Positions 1 to 12,595 of a DNA stretch of 64,000 nt are shown in pieces. Position numbers and translations under genes: made by a program. The notes under the pieces are model-generated. The model worked only from the letters and a program-made list of their open reading frames with translations. It was not told the origin of the DNA and did not search any database. The stretch is from Trogon surrucura (Eukaryota; Chordata; Aves; Trogoniformes; Trogonidae): positions 19,569,487 through 19,633,486 of the forward strand of contig CM036622.1 of the NCBI GenBank assembly GCA_020746105.1, written 5' to 3'. Each line of letters begins with the position of its first letter. Positions within the stretch are counted from its first letter, which is position 1.

Positions 1-144
1 GTGAAGCAGGGATGTAACTGCATAACCCATGAAGATCTCACTGAAAAAAACCAGACTACCATAATATGCTGACCCATGCTGGGAGAATTTTATGGGGCTT
101 AGTGACATATTTCAGTTTATGAAAATGGTTTTCTGTTCTCTCAG

Positions 145-294
145 GTGAATGCTTAAGGTGCATGTTCTGGAACAATCTTGGCTGCATCCACTTTGCAATG
201 GGAAAGCACAATTTAGGAATTTTTTACTTTAAAAAAGCCTTGCAAGAAAATGATAATGCGTGTGCACAGCTAGGAACAGGCAGCTCAGATCCAG
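145..294 (+). CDS. CNOT10: CNOT10 coding exon (first in window)
   Basis: The exon lies between a ttctctcag acceptor and a gtaaga donor. It begins with the last two bases of a split glycine codon, continues GAA-TGC-TTA (E-C-L), and ends with one base (G) of the next split glycine. The stretch [17 protein letters not shown] followed by FYFKKAL is a TPR-like helical pair: small and aromatic residues at fixed spacing, then an A-L ending. Upstream CNOT10 exons are outside the window, so bases 1-144 are intron. Confidence 0.95.
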
Positions 295-1381
295 GTAAGA
301 TTTGTAAGACATGAGAACCGATGGTGGAGGTAGTGGGTGAATCAAGAAAATAGAAGAGAGAAGCTTTCAGAAATTATCATCAAAATTCCTCTTTCGTATT
401 TTTGCCGTAGGGCTGGGGCAATGACTTCTCTCTTATTTATAGTCTTTGACCCTCAGTCAGGGAGATATCACAAAATAAAGTTTCTGTGACCTGTTATGCA
501 TCAATAGAGATGTTCTTAGTCCTGCTGACAGGAGGTAGAATCATCAGAACTTGGAGGATGTGGGGGGTTTTCGGGGATTGGATTTGGGGTTCTTTGGGTT
601 TGGATGGTGGTGGGGTTTTTTTTTGTTGGTTTTGACCTGAAAGATCTCAAAAATGTGCAGTGCAGTTCAATTAAATTAGCATTTGGAAGATGGTGTATTT
701 CTCAAACTTTCTTACTGAACAGTTGCTAGATTTGTATGAGAAATGTTCATCTGTTTAGGTTTATTCCTAGTTTTATCCATTTACTTTTGTTGTAAGTATA
801 CAAAAGACAAGAAAATAAACACATTTTCTTGCTTTGTTTAATAATACTTAAAGTTGTTTTTTTTTTCTCTTCCATGTAAATGATTTCTTGATGAAGTGAT
901 AATTATTTAATTTCTTCTTTTCTTTAAAATCTAGTTGCTATCACACATGTTACTGTTTTTCCTATTGCTCCCCTAGGCCCTGTACCTAAGTGCAGTCTTA
1001 GGTACCAGTATGAAGACAGAAAATGTTTTATGCTTGTTAACAGCAAAGTATTTTTCTTCTGGGGTTTATATGAGTAACAAAAGATGTGTACTCTCACAAA
1101 TCTGGGATTCAGTATTATTGTCTAACGTTTAGCTTGAGTGACAAGGAACATAACTGGTTAGCATCTAATGTACTTCAACCTTTATTAAGAATACAATTAA
1201 TTCGTCTATGGTATCGGCTTTGATGGGACGCTTATTTACAGAGGGAGGCTAGTGAATTTCTGTGATGAAAGGGTTTTCTGGTAGTTTTTGTGTGTTTTCA
1301 ACAGCTTCCTTCCTCCTCCCAGAGTTATGTTTTCTACTGTCCTGAGCTGCACATGCAATATGACATAATCCTCTTCTGCAG
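295..1381 (+). other. CNOT10 intron
   Basis: Intron of 1,087 bp with GT-AG ends (gtaaga ... tctgcag). It is AT-rich and contains T-rich stretches near 607-620 and 855-870. I saw no repeat copy, RNA gene or coding sequence in it. Confidence 0.85.
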
Positions 1382-1584
1382 GTAAAAAATTTTCAGGGAG
1401 ACCCATGTGTACGCTACTGACTAACAAACGGTATGAGTTGCTCTACAACTGTGGAATTCAGCTCTTGCATATTGGGAGGCCCTTAGCTGCCTTCGAGTGC
1501 CTGATCGAGGCAGTCCAGGTTTATCATTCAAACCCTCGTCTTTGGCTGAGAATAGCAGAATGCTGCATTGCTGCCAATAAAGGG
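1382..1584 (+). CDS. CNOT10: CNOT10 coding exon with paired TPR-like helices
   Basis: The acceptor is tctgcag and the donor gtaagt. The first two bases complete a glycine codon and 67 full codons follow. The residues begin [20 protein letters not shown] and run through [17 protein letters not shown] and [18 protein letters not shown]. They match human CNOT10 with only a few conservative changes. The pattern Y-x2-G-x5-G-x-P-x-A-F-x-C-x3-A is that of a TPR repeat. The exon ends in phase 0. An in-frame ATG inside it is not a start, since the frame continues from the previous exon. Confidence 0.96.
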
Positions 1585-3931
1585 GTAAGTAGATCTGGAA
1601 GTCCCTTAGTTTGATTGTAGCTCTGAAATACATGCGATCACAGAAAGGAGGAAATAACGTTATGCTTTTTCAAGGCCTAACGTTGGAATGTTTCTGTGTA
1701 ATCCAGATCAAGTCTTTTTGTATATATGTGTGCTTGCATGTTTAATCTGAAGCTGCAACAAGTGAAGGAAAACCACCATAGAAACAGTGCCTTGGGACCC
1801 TGTGTTTAATTAACTTTTCTAAGGTAAGGAGAATTTGAGTAGGCTGTTTGAAAGATGACACAAAAACACGTTAAGTGGCTCTTAGAGCTGCTCTTCTGTA
1901 AAGGTACAAGGATTTTGTTCGAGAGACTTGTTAAGTATAATTTTGTTTTGGCAATTTACCGTCACACCCCTTTGGCATTTCAACTCACAATATATTTTTA
2001 TGTACATAAAACCCATGTAAAATAATACATGGTATAAAGTGAAGAAAATAACAACAAAAAAACCAACCCCACAAGTAATTCTGTCTTTTTTTCTGTGAAT
2101 AGAAGAGTTAAACTTGCTCAAGATCTTTTCTCTGTACTAACTTCTGCACTTCCAAGGGTTTCTGTTCCTGTATTGCAGAACTAACAAGGTGAAATTTGAG
2201 TTAGTAACCATATGTAGTATGCAAGGAAGGAAAATTTTTGTGGCTGCTCTTGAAAGTTTGATGTTTGCTTTGAGGCTTGATGCACAGAAACAACTTTGAT
2301 AACTTTTGTTGCATATACTTTGAGGTGCAAGGCTTGTTTTTTCTTGTGTTTGTTGTTTGGTTGTTTTGAGAAATTTTTTTGACTGAAACATTTTGTGTGT
2401 GTGCCAGCTGCTGTCAGGTAGTTCTGAGTTTTATAAAGGACAGTGAGTGCAGGAAGAGCAACTTCCTGATTTTGTGATTTTTTGGGTGTGTCCTACTGGC
2501 TACAAATCATGTGCAGAAGACACAGCCCATCATCTCTAGTGGAAAGCTGGATATGGGAGTCTGGGTTAGCACAGGTTTTGTGGCAAAACACAAAGCTGGG
2601 GTTCTGTTTAGGAGGACGGTGTTCAGCAGTCTAGAAGAGGGACAGACGGACCCTCATGGGGCATTTAATTTACTACAGACTAGCCAAAGCAGATCATGCC
2701 AGTCTCCTAAAACCTCCCTTTCTTCCTCCTGCAGTTGTCATGTTGCATTGCATACCAGGGCGTTCAAATTCAGTCACAAAAGCAGCTTGCGCTTTCCTCA
2801 ATTTGTAATCTTACAAGCAAAAAAAAATTGGATGCTGTTAATATTAAAGGCAAAGGGGAGCTGTCTTGAAATTTTAGGGCCTCACTTGTCACGTTGCAAA
2901 TCTTACAGTCAGTGGTGTGTTTAGTTTGACCTTGTAACTCAACTTGTGGTAATATTCCTTTCTGAGTATGGATTCGTGTTGATGCTCTGAACACCATACA
3001 GAAAAGTAATTTTACTGAAGGTAATTTTCACACGCTTTCATATTTTAGTGTATAAAATGTAGATGGAAGATGATTACCTTTCTGTGTTTTTTTAATAACT
3101 TTTTGAAATACGTGCTTTCTATCCAAACTCACCGTATGTATCTTTTTATTTGACAGTAAATGCCATTTGAAAGTCCATGTTCTTTGCAATAGATTCTGAT
3201 GAATTTCATGAAAAGTGATAGCTATTTAAAATATAGCTGTAGAGTAAGTTTTTATTTCTAACTGTGACTTTTCATCACTAACTTCACTTACCAACAAAGC
3301 TGGTAAGATGGCCCATGGTAAAACAAACAATCCTTAGTAAATATGGTGTAGAGGTAGTTCTTGGCACTGCCCGTTAGAGTGCTTTAAGTTTCTTTTGACC
3401 CCCAGAACATCTGCATACTCAAGTCTGTGAAATTTAATGTAACTTTGCATATGCAGTGGTGCAGCTTCACGGTTTGAGAGCAGCTTTTTTCAGCGTGCAT
3501 TTTGAATGCCGTGTGAGCAGGCAGAGATGGCGGTGAGCTTTATACAGAACCAATTCTGAATGTTATTTGGCTGATCATATAGCTTCTTTTTAGATATCCT
3601 GGCAGTTCTTTTAACATGACTTGGTTCATTGTTCTTTTGCTTTCAAAACAGAGGAGAAACTAGGTCAGTAGGCTATCAGACAAGCTGTCAGGACTAATCT
3701 GTGGTTATACTGTGTGCACTAAAATCCCTCTGCAACACAAAGACAATAGGAGGTGCCTGATTCTTCACAGTACTTGAGATTTAAAACTGTGCCCCTATAA
3801 ACTTTTAATTCTTACGTTTTAGTAGGGTTCAAAGTCTTCTGGCTTTCACTTATTTTGTCTGGCTATTGTTCAACAACCTTGATGGGTTTTAATTTTGTTT
3901 TTCTGTTTTGTTGGGTTTTTTTTCCTCTTAG
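1585..3931 (+). other. CNOT10 intron
   Basis: GT-AG intron of 2,347 bp. It contains scattered ORFs of up to 137 codons (2,511-2,924) with no recognisable protein and no splice or homology support. I saw no interspersed repeat that I could name. Confidence 0.85.
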
Positions 3932-4053
3932 ACGTCAGAACAAGAGACAAAAGGTCTTCCCAGCAAAAAGGGAATTGTGCAATCTATAGTAGGTCAAGGC
4001 TACCACCGTAAGATAGTCCTAGCATCCCAGTCAATACAGAACGTTGTTTATAA
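3932..4053 (+). CDS. CNOT10: CNOT10 coding exon
   Basis: The exon starts in phase 0 after a T-rich tract and tta-ag acceptor. It reads [20 protein letters not shown], then [20 protein letters not shown], and stops after two bases (AA) of an asparagine codon before the donor gtaagta. The peptide is nearly identical to the human segment. It lies in the linker between TPR-like groups and is rich in charged and polar residues. Confidence 0.95.
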
Positions 4054-4683
4054 GTAAGTATGTTTTCCATGGGCTCTTTATTTTGTTATCATAGGGGGTT
4101 TTTAAGGGTAATTATATGTTTATCAGGAGTTTAAAAAACCATCGTGGAATAACTGTTCATTTTGGAATTCTTAATGTGGTGAAGAGAGGGGCGTGCTAAA
4201 ACGCTTGACGAGTCCTACTTAAACGATGCCTCCTCTATAATGGCCAGCAGAGGGCTTAACTGTGTATTCATTGTAACTAAGAAGGCTATTAAAGCTTAAA
4301 ACTGAAATTTATATTTGCAGTTATCTAAATCTGTCTCCTTTTCTCGTGTAAAAAAAATACATATTTTCAGTAATCCACTTGAGAAAAGTGCAGGAGGAAT
4401 CTAGTTGCTCTGTCGTAAAACTTTGGGAAGTCAGGAAAAACAAAGTAACTTGTTTTAATTATGTAGTTGAACCTGCCGGCTATATTTGGGCATCCTGGTG
4501 TACTTTCTTTATGTAAGAATAGCAAGATACACAAGTCCTCATGAATTGTGTTATATTAAAACATGATTTAACTTTTCTGGGATGAAATGTGTTTTTTTGC
4601 ATTCAGATCTTTCTGGAGCTCTGCTTTTACTTTTTAATTTAGTAGGATTGCTACTCATTGGCTAACTTCTGTGTCTCTTTAAG
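4054..4683 (+). other. CNOT10 intron
   Basis: GT-AG intron of 630 bp ending tctctttaag. It is AT-rich and I saw nothing else in it. Confidence 0.85.
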
Positions 4684-4860
4684 TGATGGGCAGTCCTCAG
4701 CAATACCTGTAGCCAGTATGGAATTTGCAGCAATTTGTCTGAGAAATGCCTTGCTGCTACTGCCAGAAGATCAGCAGGAGCCAAAGCAGGAAAATGGATC
4801 TAAAACTAATAATCAGCTGGGGGGAAATACAGAAAACAGCGAAAGCAGTGAAGCATGCAG
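4684..4860 (+). CDS. CNOT10: CNOT10 coding exon
   Basis: The first base T completes AAT (N). The exon then reads [38 protein letters not shown], and a polar tail ending [11 protein letters not shown]. It finishes with AG of a split serine codon at donor gtaaac. [16 protein letters not shown] is a helix typical of this repeat protein. The Q/E/N/S-rich tail looks like a disordered loop, as in vertebrate orthologues. Confidence 0.95.
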
Positions 4861-7449
4861 GTAAACAGAAATGCATATAAACCTTTCTTTTTATCCAGAG
4901 TAATTCTGGGCTGGCAGGCTGTTTGGCCAGCAGAAAGAAAAAAAAACATTGTAAGTTTTCTTAGCAGTGTTGGGATATCCAAGGAAATTGGTTAGCTGCT
5001 CACTGGTTTAGTTGCTGGTATGCTAATTTAAGGATAAAATACTGAGTTGATTCCTACCATTCCTAACAACTTTAATAAATTAGACAGTGAAATTCTTTTC
5101 TTTTCACTGGCCTTCTTGCTTTCTGTGCTGCAAATGTTACGTTTTCCCACACCCTCCTGCAGTGCATATTGGTATTTCTCTAATTGTAAGTGAAGTTTCA
5201 CATGTTACAGTGAATTTGTGTGTGTGCGCACGTGCGCGGTGTAGTTGATTCAATATATAAACGTCTAGCAATTCTGTTGTAAACGTTTCCCCATGATCAG
5301 ATTTGACATTCATCAGCCCTAGTATGCTTTATTGTGTTTTAGACTACAACTGGGAAACTAGATTTAGAAGATAAGTAGGAAAGCAACATGGAGCTATTGC
5401 ATTTTACAGAAAGAGTTTAAGAAACATTTTTTTTTTTCTTAAAAACTAACTTGTAGACAATATATGTCAAATGTTAAATAGTAGGAAGGTGTGTTAACTT
5501 TTTGCATTGACTCCTATGCATTCTGAACTTCCCTTTGAAGAGTAATGTTATTGGCCATAGCCTACACTTTTATTAATGGCCATTTTGAGAAGGGAAGAGC
5601 TACAGTAATTAAACTGGAAAGTGTTGCTATGTTAGAACTCAAACTACTTAGACAGCAGTGAAAAAAACACAATGTTTTTGTCACACTCAAGTCCAGGTAA
5701 ATTCTAAGATGAGATCCATTTGTCAGAGTTTACTGCACGTGTGCTGTGTTGCATAGGCACAAGGTGCATCCCTGTATATTCTGAGATTGAGAGACTAGGG
5801 CTGGGAGTTGGTGACTGCTGCTGCTACAGCAATATTTGAAGGCTGTTCTCTGTCACCCTTTTTTCTCCGTGACCATTTTTCCTGTCGAGTGAATGATTTA
5901 TAAAAGTCCTGGGGGGTAGGTGTGTGGGTTTTCTTTTTTTTCCTTACTGAGGTTGGAAGTCATGAACTATCTTTCCCTGGCAAACTGCATGCAGTTCATT
6001 GAGAAGAAGCTTCTCTGGTTTAAGCGAGACATCAATTTTTAGCTTGTGTGGCCTGCTGAGGGGCAGTGATGAAAACAAAAAGGTGGTCCTCACTCAGACA
6101 AGACCTCCTTTTTTGTTTTGTTTCAGGGTGGTGGTGCTGTTTTTTTTTTGCAGGAGTGAAGAAAGGAAAACATGGGAAGATCCTTTCCTATCTCTGCTTT
6201 CAAAACTAGATGCTTAAAAAGAAATTAAAAGCAAGACTCCCTTGTATCTCCCAGTGGTCATTGCCCATTTCAGAATACACAGCAACAAAGCAGGCTGTTC
6301 TTGAATTTGTCACATTCTGAAAGGTTCTCTAAGGATTTGTTCCCTCTGACAAGGGACCCTCTGTGAGAGCACGGTAAAATATATAAGGCATTTGAAGAAA
6401 ATCACACTAATTGAACGGGATGGTTTGAAGCAAATCCCACTAATTGAGCAGGCTGACTCTGAGGCAGATTCTTCTTTTATTGACAAGAAAACAGTGAATA
6501 CTTTCAGTGGTTAAGGGTATTTTTTTAATCTAATTTTTGACAAAGGCATGAACTATTTACACTACAACAACATTGAGTACACATTTCCTTGTAGTCTGCT
6601 CTTTATTTTGAAAGTCAGAGTTATCTTATAATATTTAGAATTATTACTAGACTTATTAGAGTTATCTAAGAAGCAGATATGAAGCTACACCAGTGAAAAG
6701 TTCTTGTTAGGTGGACAGGTTCAGTTTCAATTCCAGTTTTTTTGGTGTGTTGTTTCTAAACCTCAGTGTCTCTCTCTCTCTCTCTCTCTCTCTGTGCCAA
6801 GGTGCAGCTGTTCACCTTCTCTTAAGTTCTCATTCTAGAAGGAGGCGTCCAGCTTATTGGAGAGCAAAGTTGCAGAGTCTTTAAATAGAGCAAATGCTTG
6901 CTTCTCAAAAAAAAAAAAGCCAAGCATAACTTTAAGAAAGTGGAACTTTATTTCTTAAAAAGAAGCCATTTTGAAATAATAATAAAAATAAAGGCAGCTA
7001 GAAGTCTAAAGGGAGCTGTAGCACTTTGTGGATTATCGTTCCTGAATATTTCTAGAATTTTTAAGATGTCTAGAGAGAGAACTAGTTTACAGCTTTTCTA
7101 ACAGGCTGAAAGAAGAGAGGCTACAAGTGCACTGAGTTCTGCATCTCTCCAGTACTTGTCCTACAGCAAACTTCAAAAATAGCTCGAGGCTGTGGAGAAT
7201 GGTGTGGGTTGTTCGGTCTGTCAGTCAAATCCTTCCCAACAAATGTCCCCCTTCTTCCTTCTTAAGTAGAACAGTTAGGATAAGAACACATGCCTCAATT
7301 CTTGCCAGGCTTCATTTCCCCTGGTTTTCAGACTATAGAATTTTTGCTGTCCTTTTAAATGGAGTGAATAAATATCAGTGCTTTTTAGACTGAGAAATTT
7401 TAGTTATTTATAGTCACTCCCTATAATTAACATGCTGTTTTTATTCTAG
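4861..7449 (+). other. CNOT10 intron with (TC)n repeat
   Basis: GT-AG intron of 2,589 bp. It holds a TC dinucleotide run at 6,769-6,793 and a short alternating TG/CG stretch near 5,217-5,239 that could favour Z-DNA. I saw no gene-like content. Confidence 0.8.
6769..6793. repeat. (TC)n microsatellite
   Basis: About twelve uninterrupted TC units, inside a CNOT10 intron. Likely length-polymorphic. Confidence 0.9.
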
Positions 7450-7530
7450 CAATAAAAGTCATGAAGGGGACAAATTCACTGCAGCTCCACCTTCTTCGCC
7501 TTTGAAGAAACAGGAATTAGAAAACTTAAG
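7450..7530 (+). CDS. CNOT10: CNOT10 coding exon followed by a GC donor
   Basis: The acceptor is ttattctag. One base C completes AG|C (serine). The residues are [20 protein letters not shown] then QELENL, ending with AG of an arginine codon (AG|G). The donor is GC, not GT: the junction reads AAG|GCAAGT, a perfect U1 match apart from the C at +2. The next exon continues in frame ([17 protein letters not shown]) only if the cut is at 7,530/7,531. The nearest GT, 4 nt downstream at 7,535, would shift the frame. Confidence 0.93.
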
Positions 7531-10500
7531 GCAAGTAAATAATATAAAACTTTTAGCACTACAGAGCCCCCTTTAAACTGTGATGTGATTCTGGAGTCGT
7601 TGCTTGTTTCTTGGGCTTTTTTAGGCAACTTCAAATTGTAACTGTTAATCCAAGAATGCCTTTTTTTCACATTTGTATGCCTCCTTTCTTCTGGGCTTTG
7701 TGTCTGAACAAGTGGAAAACATCCAGGATTTCAATTCAAAAGGTAGATCAGTCTGTTTGATCCCACTGTTGTAGGCTTGGCATTATATATTGGGCAAAAC
7801 CAAAAAAATAATAGTGTCCCATGAACAGTGACGCTAAAAACCCAACAATGGCTGTTGTGTTTGGTAGAAGCAGGGAAATTACTGTATGGTACCTTTTCCC
7901 CTTAAGGCCTTGGTACGGTTAATTTGGAATTCAGCCCCTACAGCATCATATGCTTGTTGGATAGGAGAAAAAAAAAAAGGAAAAAAAAAAAAACCCCAAG
8001 AAAGTCATAAAAGCAGCTTTGTTATTTTTACATGAGAATGGGGCTCCTTTCAGCAGGAGTAAATCCATAGTCTGCATAAAATAGAAAGAGAAATTGCCTC
8101 TGTCCAGGCATTTGAATTCCTCACTGTGGAAGAATGTAGGCAAAATTTGACTGTAGATTTTTTTAAATTTTTTTCTGTGTTCTCAAAGATCCTTAAACTA
8201 CTCGTTCGGCAGTCTGAGTGCTCTCCAAACAGAGTAACTCCCATGTGTCTAAAAAAGTGTCATGTTATCTAGAACTTCTTTATTCTTCCCAAACAAGATT
8301 ATATTTGCTGGCAATGTTAATTATTTCAGTTGGCTGCCAGCCTGTTGAAAATCTTTCTTGCTATAAAGCTTGCACCTGTTTAGGAAAAAGAAATCTCTTC
8401 TAAGTTTCCCTTATGGACAAAACATACAGTAATTTCCCTCTTGGGTAAACACAATGTTCCAGCCTAACTCCAGTAACCCACGTTTTATAATGACCAGCTA
8501 AACTCTTACTTTGTTCCACTATGTGTAGCAAACCTACTTGTATTTGTTTAAAAGCAATTTAGTGGGAATCTGTGAGGAGACATTACCAAGACCGTGATTA
8601 TTTATTCTGAAGTGGTACAAGAGTATGCTACTCGAAATAGAAAGCACTGGTTTAAAGTGATGTGGGTTAGTTGTGGTTTGTCTCTCTTTTTTTTTTTTTT
8701 TCCCTCCTCCTGACTGTTACAAATGTGGTTGCCACATGTCAAAATTATGTGGTGTCACATTGTGATTTTTTTTTTTTTTAATGCATTGTCTTTTCATTCA
8801 CAATCAGCTGGTATCTTCTGATAAAACCTGACAACATGTCAGGAAGAACTTACCAGTTTAGCAAGAATTACTCTGTTTCTGGTAAGGAACATCATATAAG
8901 GAAAGGAAAAGCATTGATTTTTTTCATTTGTTTTTTTCTTGCTTTGATGGTTAAAGCCAAAAGAGTAGACATCCCTAGAGAGTGATTCTGCTCAAACTGT
9001 TTCTAAGTTTCTGCAGTTAGCTGTGAAAAACAAAATGTCTTACACTCAGATGTTAGTATATTCCTGTAGTCTTGCTCACTAAGGAGCTAAGAGAGAAAAT
9101 TAAAATTCTTGTGTAGTAAGAGAAAATTAAGAAAACAATTCTGAATTTTAGTAAGGCTTATCCTGAGGAATAGGCATCTATTCAGTTCAGTTTTTTCCCT
9201 GTTAGGTCACTGAACTGAAAAACCTTTCTTGCTTCCAGAACTGAAATGAGCCACTTTAAATGTTGGATTTGGTTTTTTCCCTGTGATTTTGGCAGTTGTA
9301 CATCCTAAGAAGGGTTTAAAGAGACTTGCTGACTTTGCCCCTAAGTAATCTTAAAAATTTAAAAATACCATCTAGACAGGGCTTATGTGTCACAGGTATT
9401 GTTTGGCACTTGTACACGTATTTATTACTATTATTGTACACAATTAGTTGAGCAGACTATTCTCCTGATAAGCAGTAATTCAGTTGCAACATTTTGAAAG
9501 CAATGAGCAGAAGTCTGAGGACACCAAACATTGCTAAGAATTTATGCATAGGAAGTAGAAACTCCAGATTTTTTTTCTGAGTTTCTTCTAAACAATTCTC
9601 ATCCTCCAAGACGCCAGTTCTCCTGCTCTGTTCTCAGCCTGGCGTGGGTTTTGGTGCGCCAGAACAACCCGACACTGTTAGGATGCATCAAGACTAAAGG
9701 AATTCTGGTAGACAACAGTGCTACATTTGGAAAATGTTGTGGATTTTACCATAGAAGTTGAGATGGGTAGCAACAGACCTTGCTGTAACCTTTTTCTTTC
9801 CCTAGATTGAACAACTTTGTGTGAGAATGTTAGTTTTGCCCTTCAAAGCAGCTGGACATGACGGAATAGTTAGATCACCTGCTTTGTCCTGAATAGATTT
9901 GAACTGCAAACCCTTGCTATAAGCATTTGATTCGGTTTTACCCCTTTTTTAGCCTTCTTTTGAAGGCTCTCTGTTGATTGGCCATCTCCAGTCTATCCTT
10001 ACACTTAATTTATTGTGTATTTTTCAAGTGTACATACCCTAGTATTGCATACGGTATTCCAGGAGCATCACTGATACTGCTAATAATTTCACAGGTAATA
10101 CCCTAAGGACCACCACTGCCCACCAACATACCTTGTATCTTCTCCACACCTACACAGTTTTGCCTCATTTATCAACTTAAAGGCTTTGCTGGTGCTGAAT
10201 TTCCCCGTTGAGTAAGCACCGTGTTCTGTATTTCTTAATATTTCTGGGTTGTTTTGCCTGCAGTGAAATGCAAAAAGTAGATAGTTAGTCGCCACTGTCA
10301 TGCTTAGCTAGCTATTTGAAATTATTTCAGATTAGCAATGGTCTCTAAACGATGTAGAAGTGCCATTTTTGGTGCCTTCATGCTGTTTTGAAGAGCTGGA
10401 TTTGCTCTGCCTCACCCTTTGCCTGAGAAAGAAGCCAAGTCAGATGTGGAGTTTCGGTTCTGTAAACTTGCCGTCGGTGTGGGCTGACAAATCTCGTTGC

Positions 10501-12481
10501 CTAGACCTACGCAAGAGGCTGTTTGACATAATCTGGCAGTTTAAAAAAACATTTTTCTTTGTCCTAGTGCAAAGGCAGTTTTATTTAGGGCATGTGGAGG
10601 CTCAGTGATGCTGGAAGTCTGCCGTGCTCAAAGGCGACCTGTGGAGTTTTGTCAGAATCCTGACCGGGGTGAAAAACTAGTTTGTCTTTTCCCTTGTGGT
10701 GCAATTCTTCTGCTCCGGTTAGCTGTCAGGTCTCCTGAGCGTTTGGTTTAGTCAACTCAACAATGGATCCAAACATGCAAGAATAGTACCACAAGGAAGA
10801 AAACCTGAGTATTTTCCTTTTCTTCAGGTGGTCATTGCTAAAAAAATGTCACCAGCTCTTACGCGGTTTAAACAGCGACAAGTCTGTAGAGCAGAGGAGT
10901 AGGTTTCATTTTTGCTGGACTTGCCTGTTGTGTGATTGGAGTGCACTTTGTGTTTAAATTTACACTTTCAGAAATAAAAACAGGCTTTAAAGAAGTTGAG
11001 GGAAATAGAGGGCACACACTGATGTAAAGGGCCGTAGCAGTCAGCTCTTCAGGCCTTGACTTGTGTCTAAGGGTATTTAGCTGGTGACAATTAGCATCTC
11101 TGCTGTTTAAAAGCTCTGCTTCCTTGAGTCAGGGGCAAAAAGAGGCTAGTTAGAAGCAGGCTGTTATTGCAGAGATGGTTTTGGGGTGGTTTTTTTGCCC
11201 TCTCCCTGTTCCCTCCCCCCTTCCCCAGTCGCAACCTTTCAGAAATATTTTAGGTTTGGGACTTGAGCTGGGGAAGCTTTCCTCTCCCTCTCTCAAGCTT
11301 TTGTATGTGTTCAGATTTGATGTGACATCTGGGCACAGTGGAGAGGAAGTGGGGGGTAGGGAAAAACGCTGGAGAAGTTTCTTATCCTGCTTGTGCATAA
11401 TTAAGGAGCATGCCTCCTGGGAAAGGGGAATAAAGGCACCCCAGGTCCTGCCACGAATTACATGACTTACTGCTGGACTGAAAGTGGGCTTGACAGTTGC
11501 CAGAAGGTTGACATGGTAATAGCCCACCTACCGGCGGTGGGAGAGTCCAAGGCTCTTCTCCCAGCACTCCCAACGTGGGATCCCACTAAGAGGATCTGCT
11601 TTTCCCTCCCTGGAGAAGGACAGAGTTCGTGCTCACAGCAAGGTGTCACGGGTAGAGGCTTGTGCCCAGCCTGTCTTACAAAGCAGGAGATTTCCCCAAG
11701 TGCGAAGCTTGGCTTAATGATGGCATCCTGACGTGGGGTTATTGTCTGAAAATGGAAAATGCTGGATTTCATTACAGGAACTGTCAGAGATTTTGTGGGT
11801 TTGGAAAGAAAAGGGTGTCTGTGACAGCAACAAGATGCCATGGATCAGTCAGACTCTTGGCAGCAGGTTACAGCTCAGGAACACAAAGCTGGAAAAGCCA
11901 AATTTGCCAGTGTTTGTCTCACTGTGTACAAACATTGTAGGATGTGAGAGAGATATACATTACAACTTAATTGATTACTACAATGTGCCTGTAGGCTTAC
12001 AGAAATCTACATACAAATCTACTCGCCCTTGCCCACAGCAGAAGGGGTGATTGGGGAAGTACAAATGTGAGTTCCAGGCAAAATGAATAGCAAGAGCGTG
12101 AAAAAAAGGAAACTGTGAGAAAAATGACATATGTGGTGAGGTCCATCTTTTTTAATCTGTTTGTGGTCAAAATTGCAAAATCTTACTGAGCACATCATGG
12201 TGATCCTCGTTTTATACTGTCAGAACACAGGGTATATGTCTCCTAATTTGGAGAATGTGACTGAGGCCAGAAATAATGAAGCACTAGATCCTTTACTTCA
12301 GAATTTGACGCAAAGACATTATTGCCAGTTTATGATTTATTTTTTCAGCACTTCAGGAGAAAAAAATTTAACAGCTGCATTTGGAATCACAGAATTCTCC
12401 ATTTAACATATTGTCTCTCCCCCTTTTTTCTTTTTTCTTTTGTGGGTTTTTTCTTTTTTTTTTTTTTTTTTTCCCCTCCAG
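7531..12481 (+). other. CNOT10 GC-AG intron
   Basis: At 4,951 bp this is the longest CNOT10 intron in the window. It begins GCAAGTAAAT and ends in a very long pyrimidine tract (19 T at 12,454-12,472, then cccctccag). Several open frames occur at 11,150-12,050 on both strands, where GC content rises slightly, but none resembles a known protein. I identified no interspersed repeat. Confidence 0.85.
12454..12472 (+). repeat. T19 homopolymer inside the splice acceptor tract
   Basis: Nineteen consecutive T form the core of the polypyrimidine tract directly upstream of the AG at 12,480-12,481. The run is probably length-variable. Confidence 0.85.
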
Positions 12482-12595
12482 GTGCTCAATACTTGCGTGT
12501 AGTGCTTACGTGGCTCTGGCTTTGGGTGATAACCTTATGGCATTGAATCATGCAGACAAACTTCTTCAGCAGCCAAAGCTGTCAGGGTCTCTGAA
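12482..12595 (+). CDS. CNOT10: CNOT10 coding exon (TPR-like)
   Basis: The exon follows the long T tract and ag acceptor. One base G completes the split arginine codon. The residues are [37 protein letters not shown], then AA of a lysine codon at donor gtaagt. [24 protein letters not shown] is a clear TPR-type helix-turn-helix with the G-D-N turn. It is essentially identical to the human sequence as I recall it. Confidence 0.95.

Noticed and set aside
2511-2924. 137-codon plus-strand frame
   Set aside because: Intronic, no similarity to any family I know and not in phase with flanking CNOT10 exons.
3353-3359. GAGGTAG (let-7-like) motif
   Set aside because: It lies in a CNOT10 intron on the plus strand and is not part of a mature 3' UTR; chance occurrence.
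5217-5239. Alternating TG/CG tract, possible Z-DNA
   Set aside because: Too short and intronic; no other promoter-like signs nearby.
11150-12050. Several overlapping frames of 90-125 codons on both strands
   Set aside because: No recognisable protein, no splice continuity, located inside the GC-AG intron of CNOT10; best explained by slightly higher GC content.
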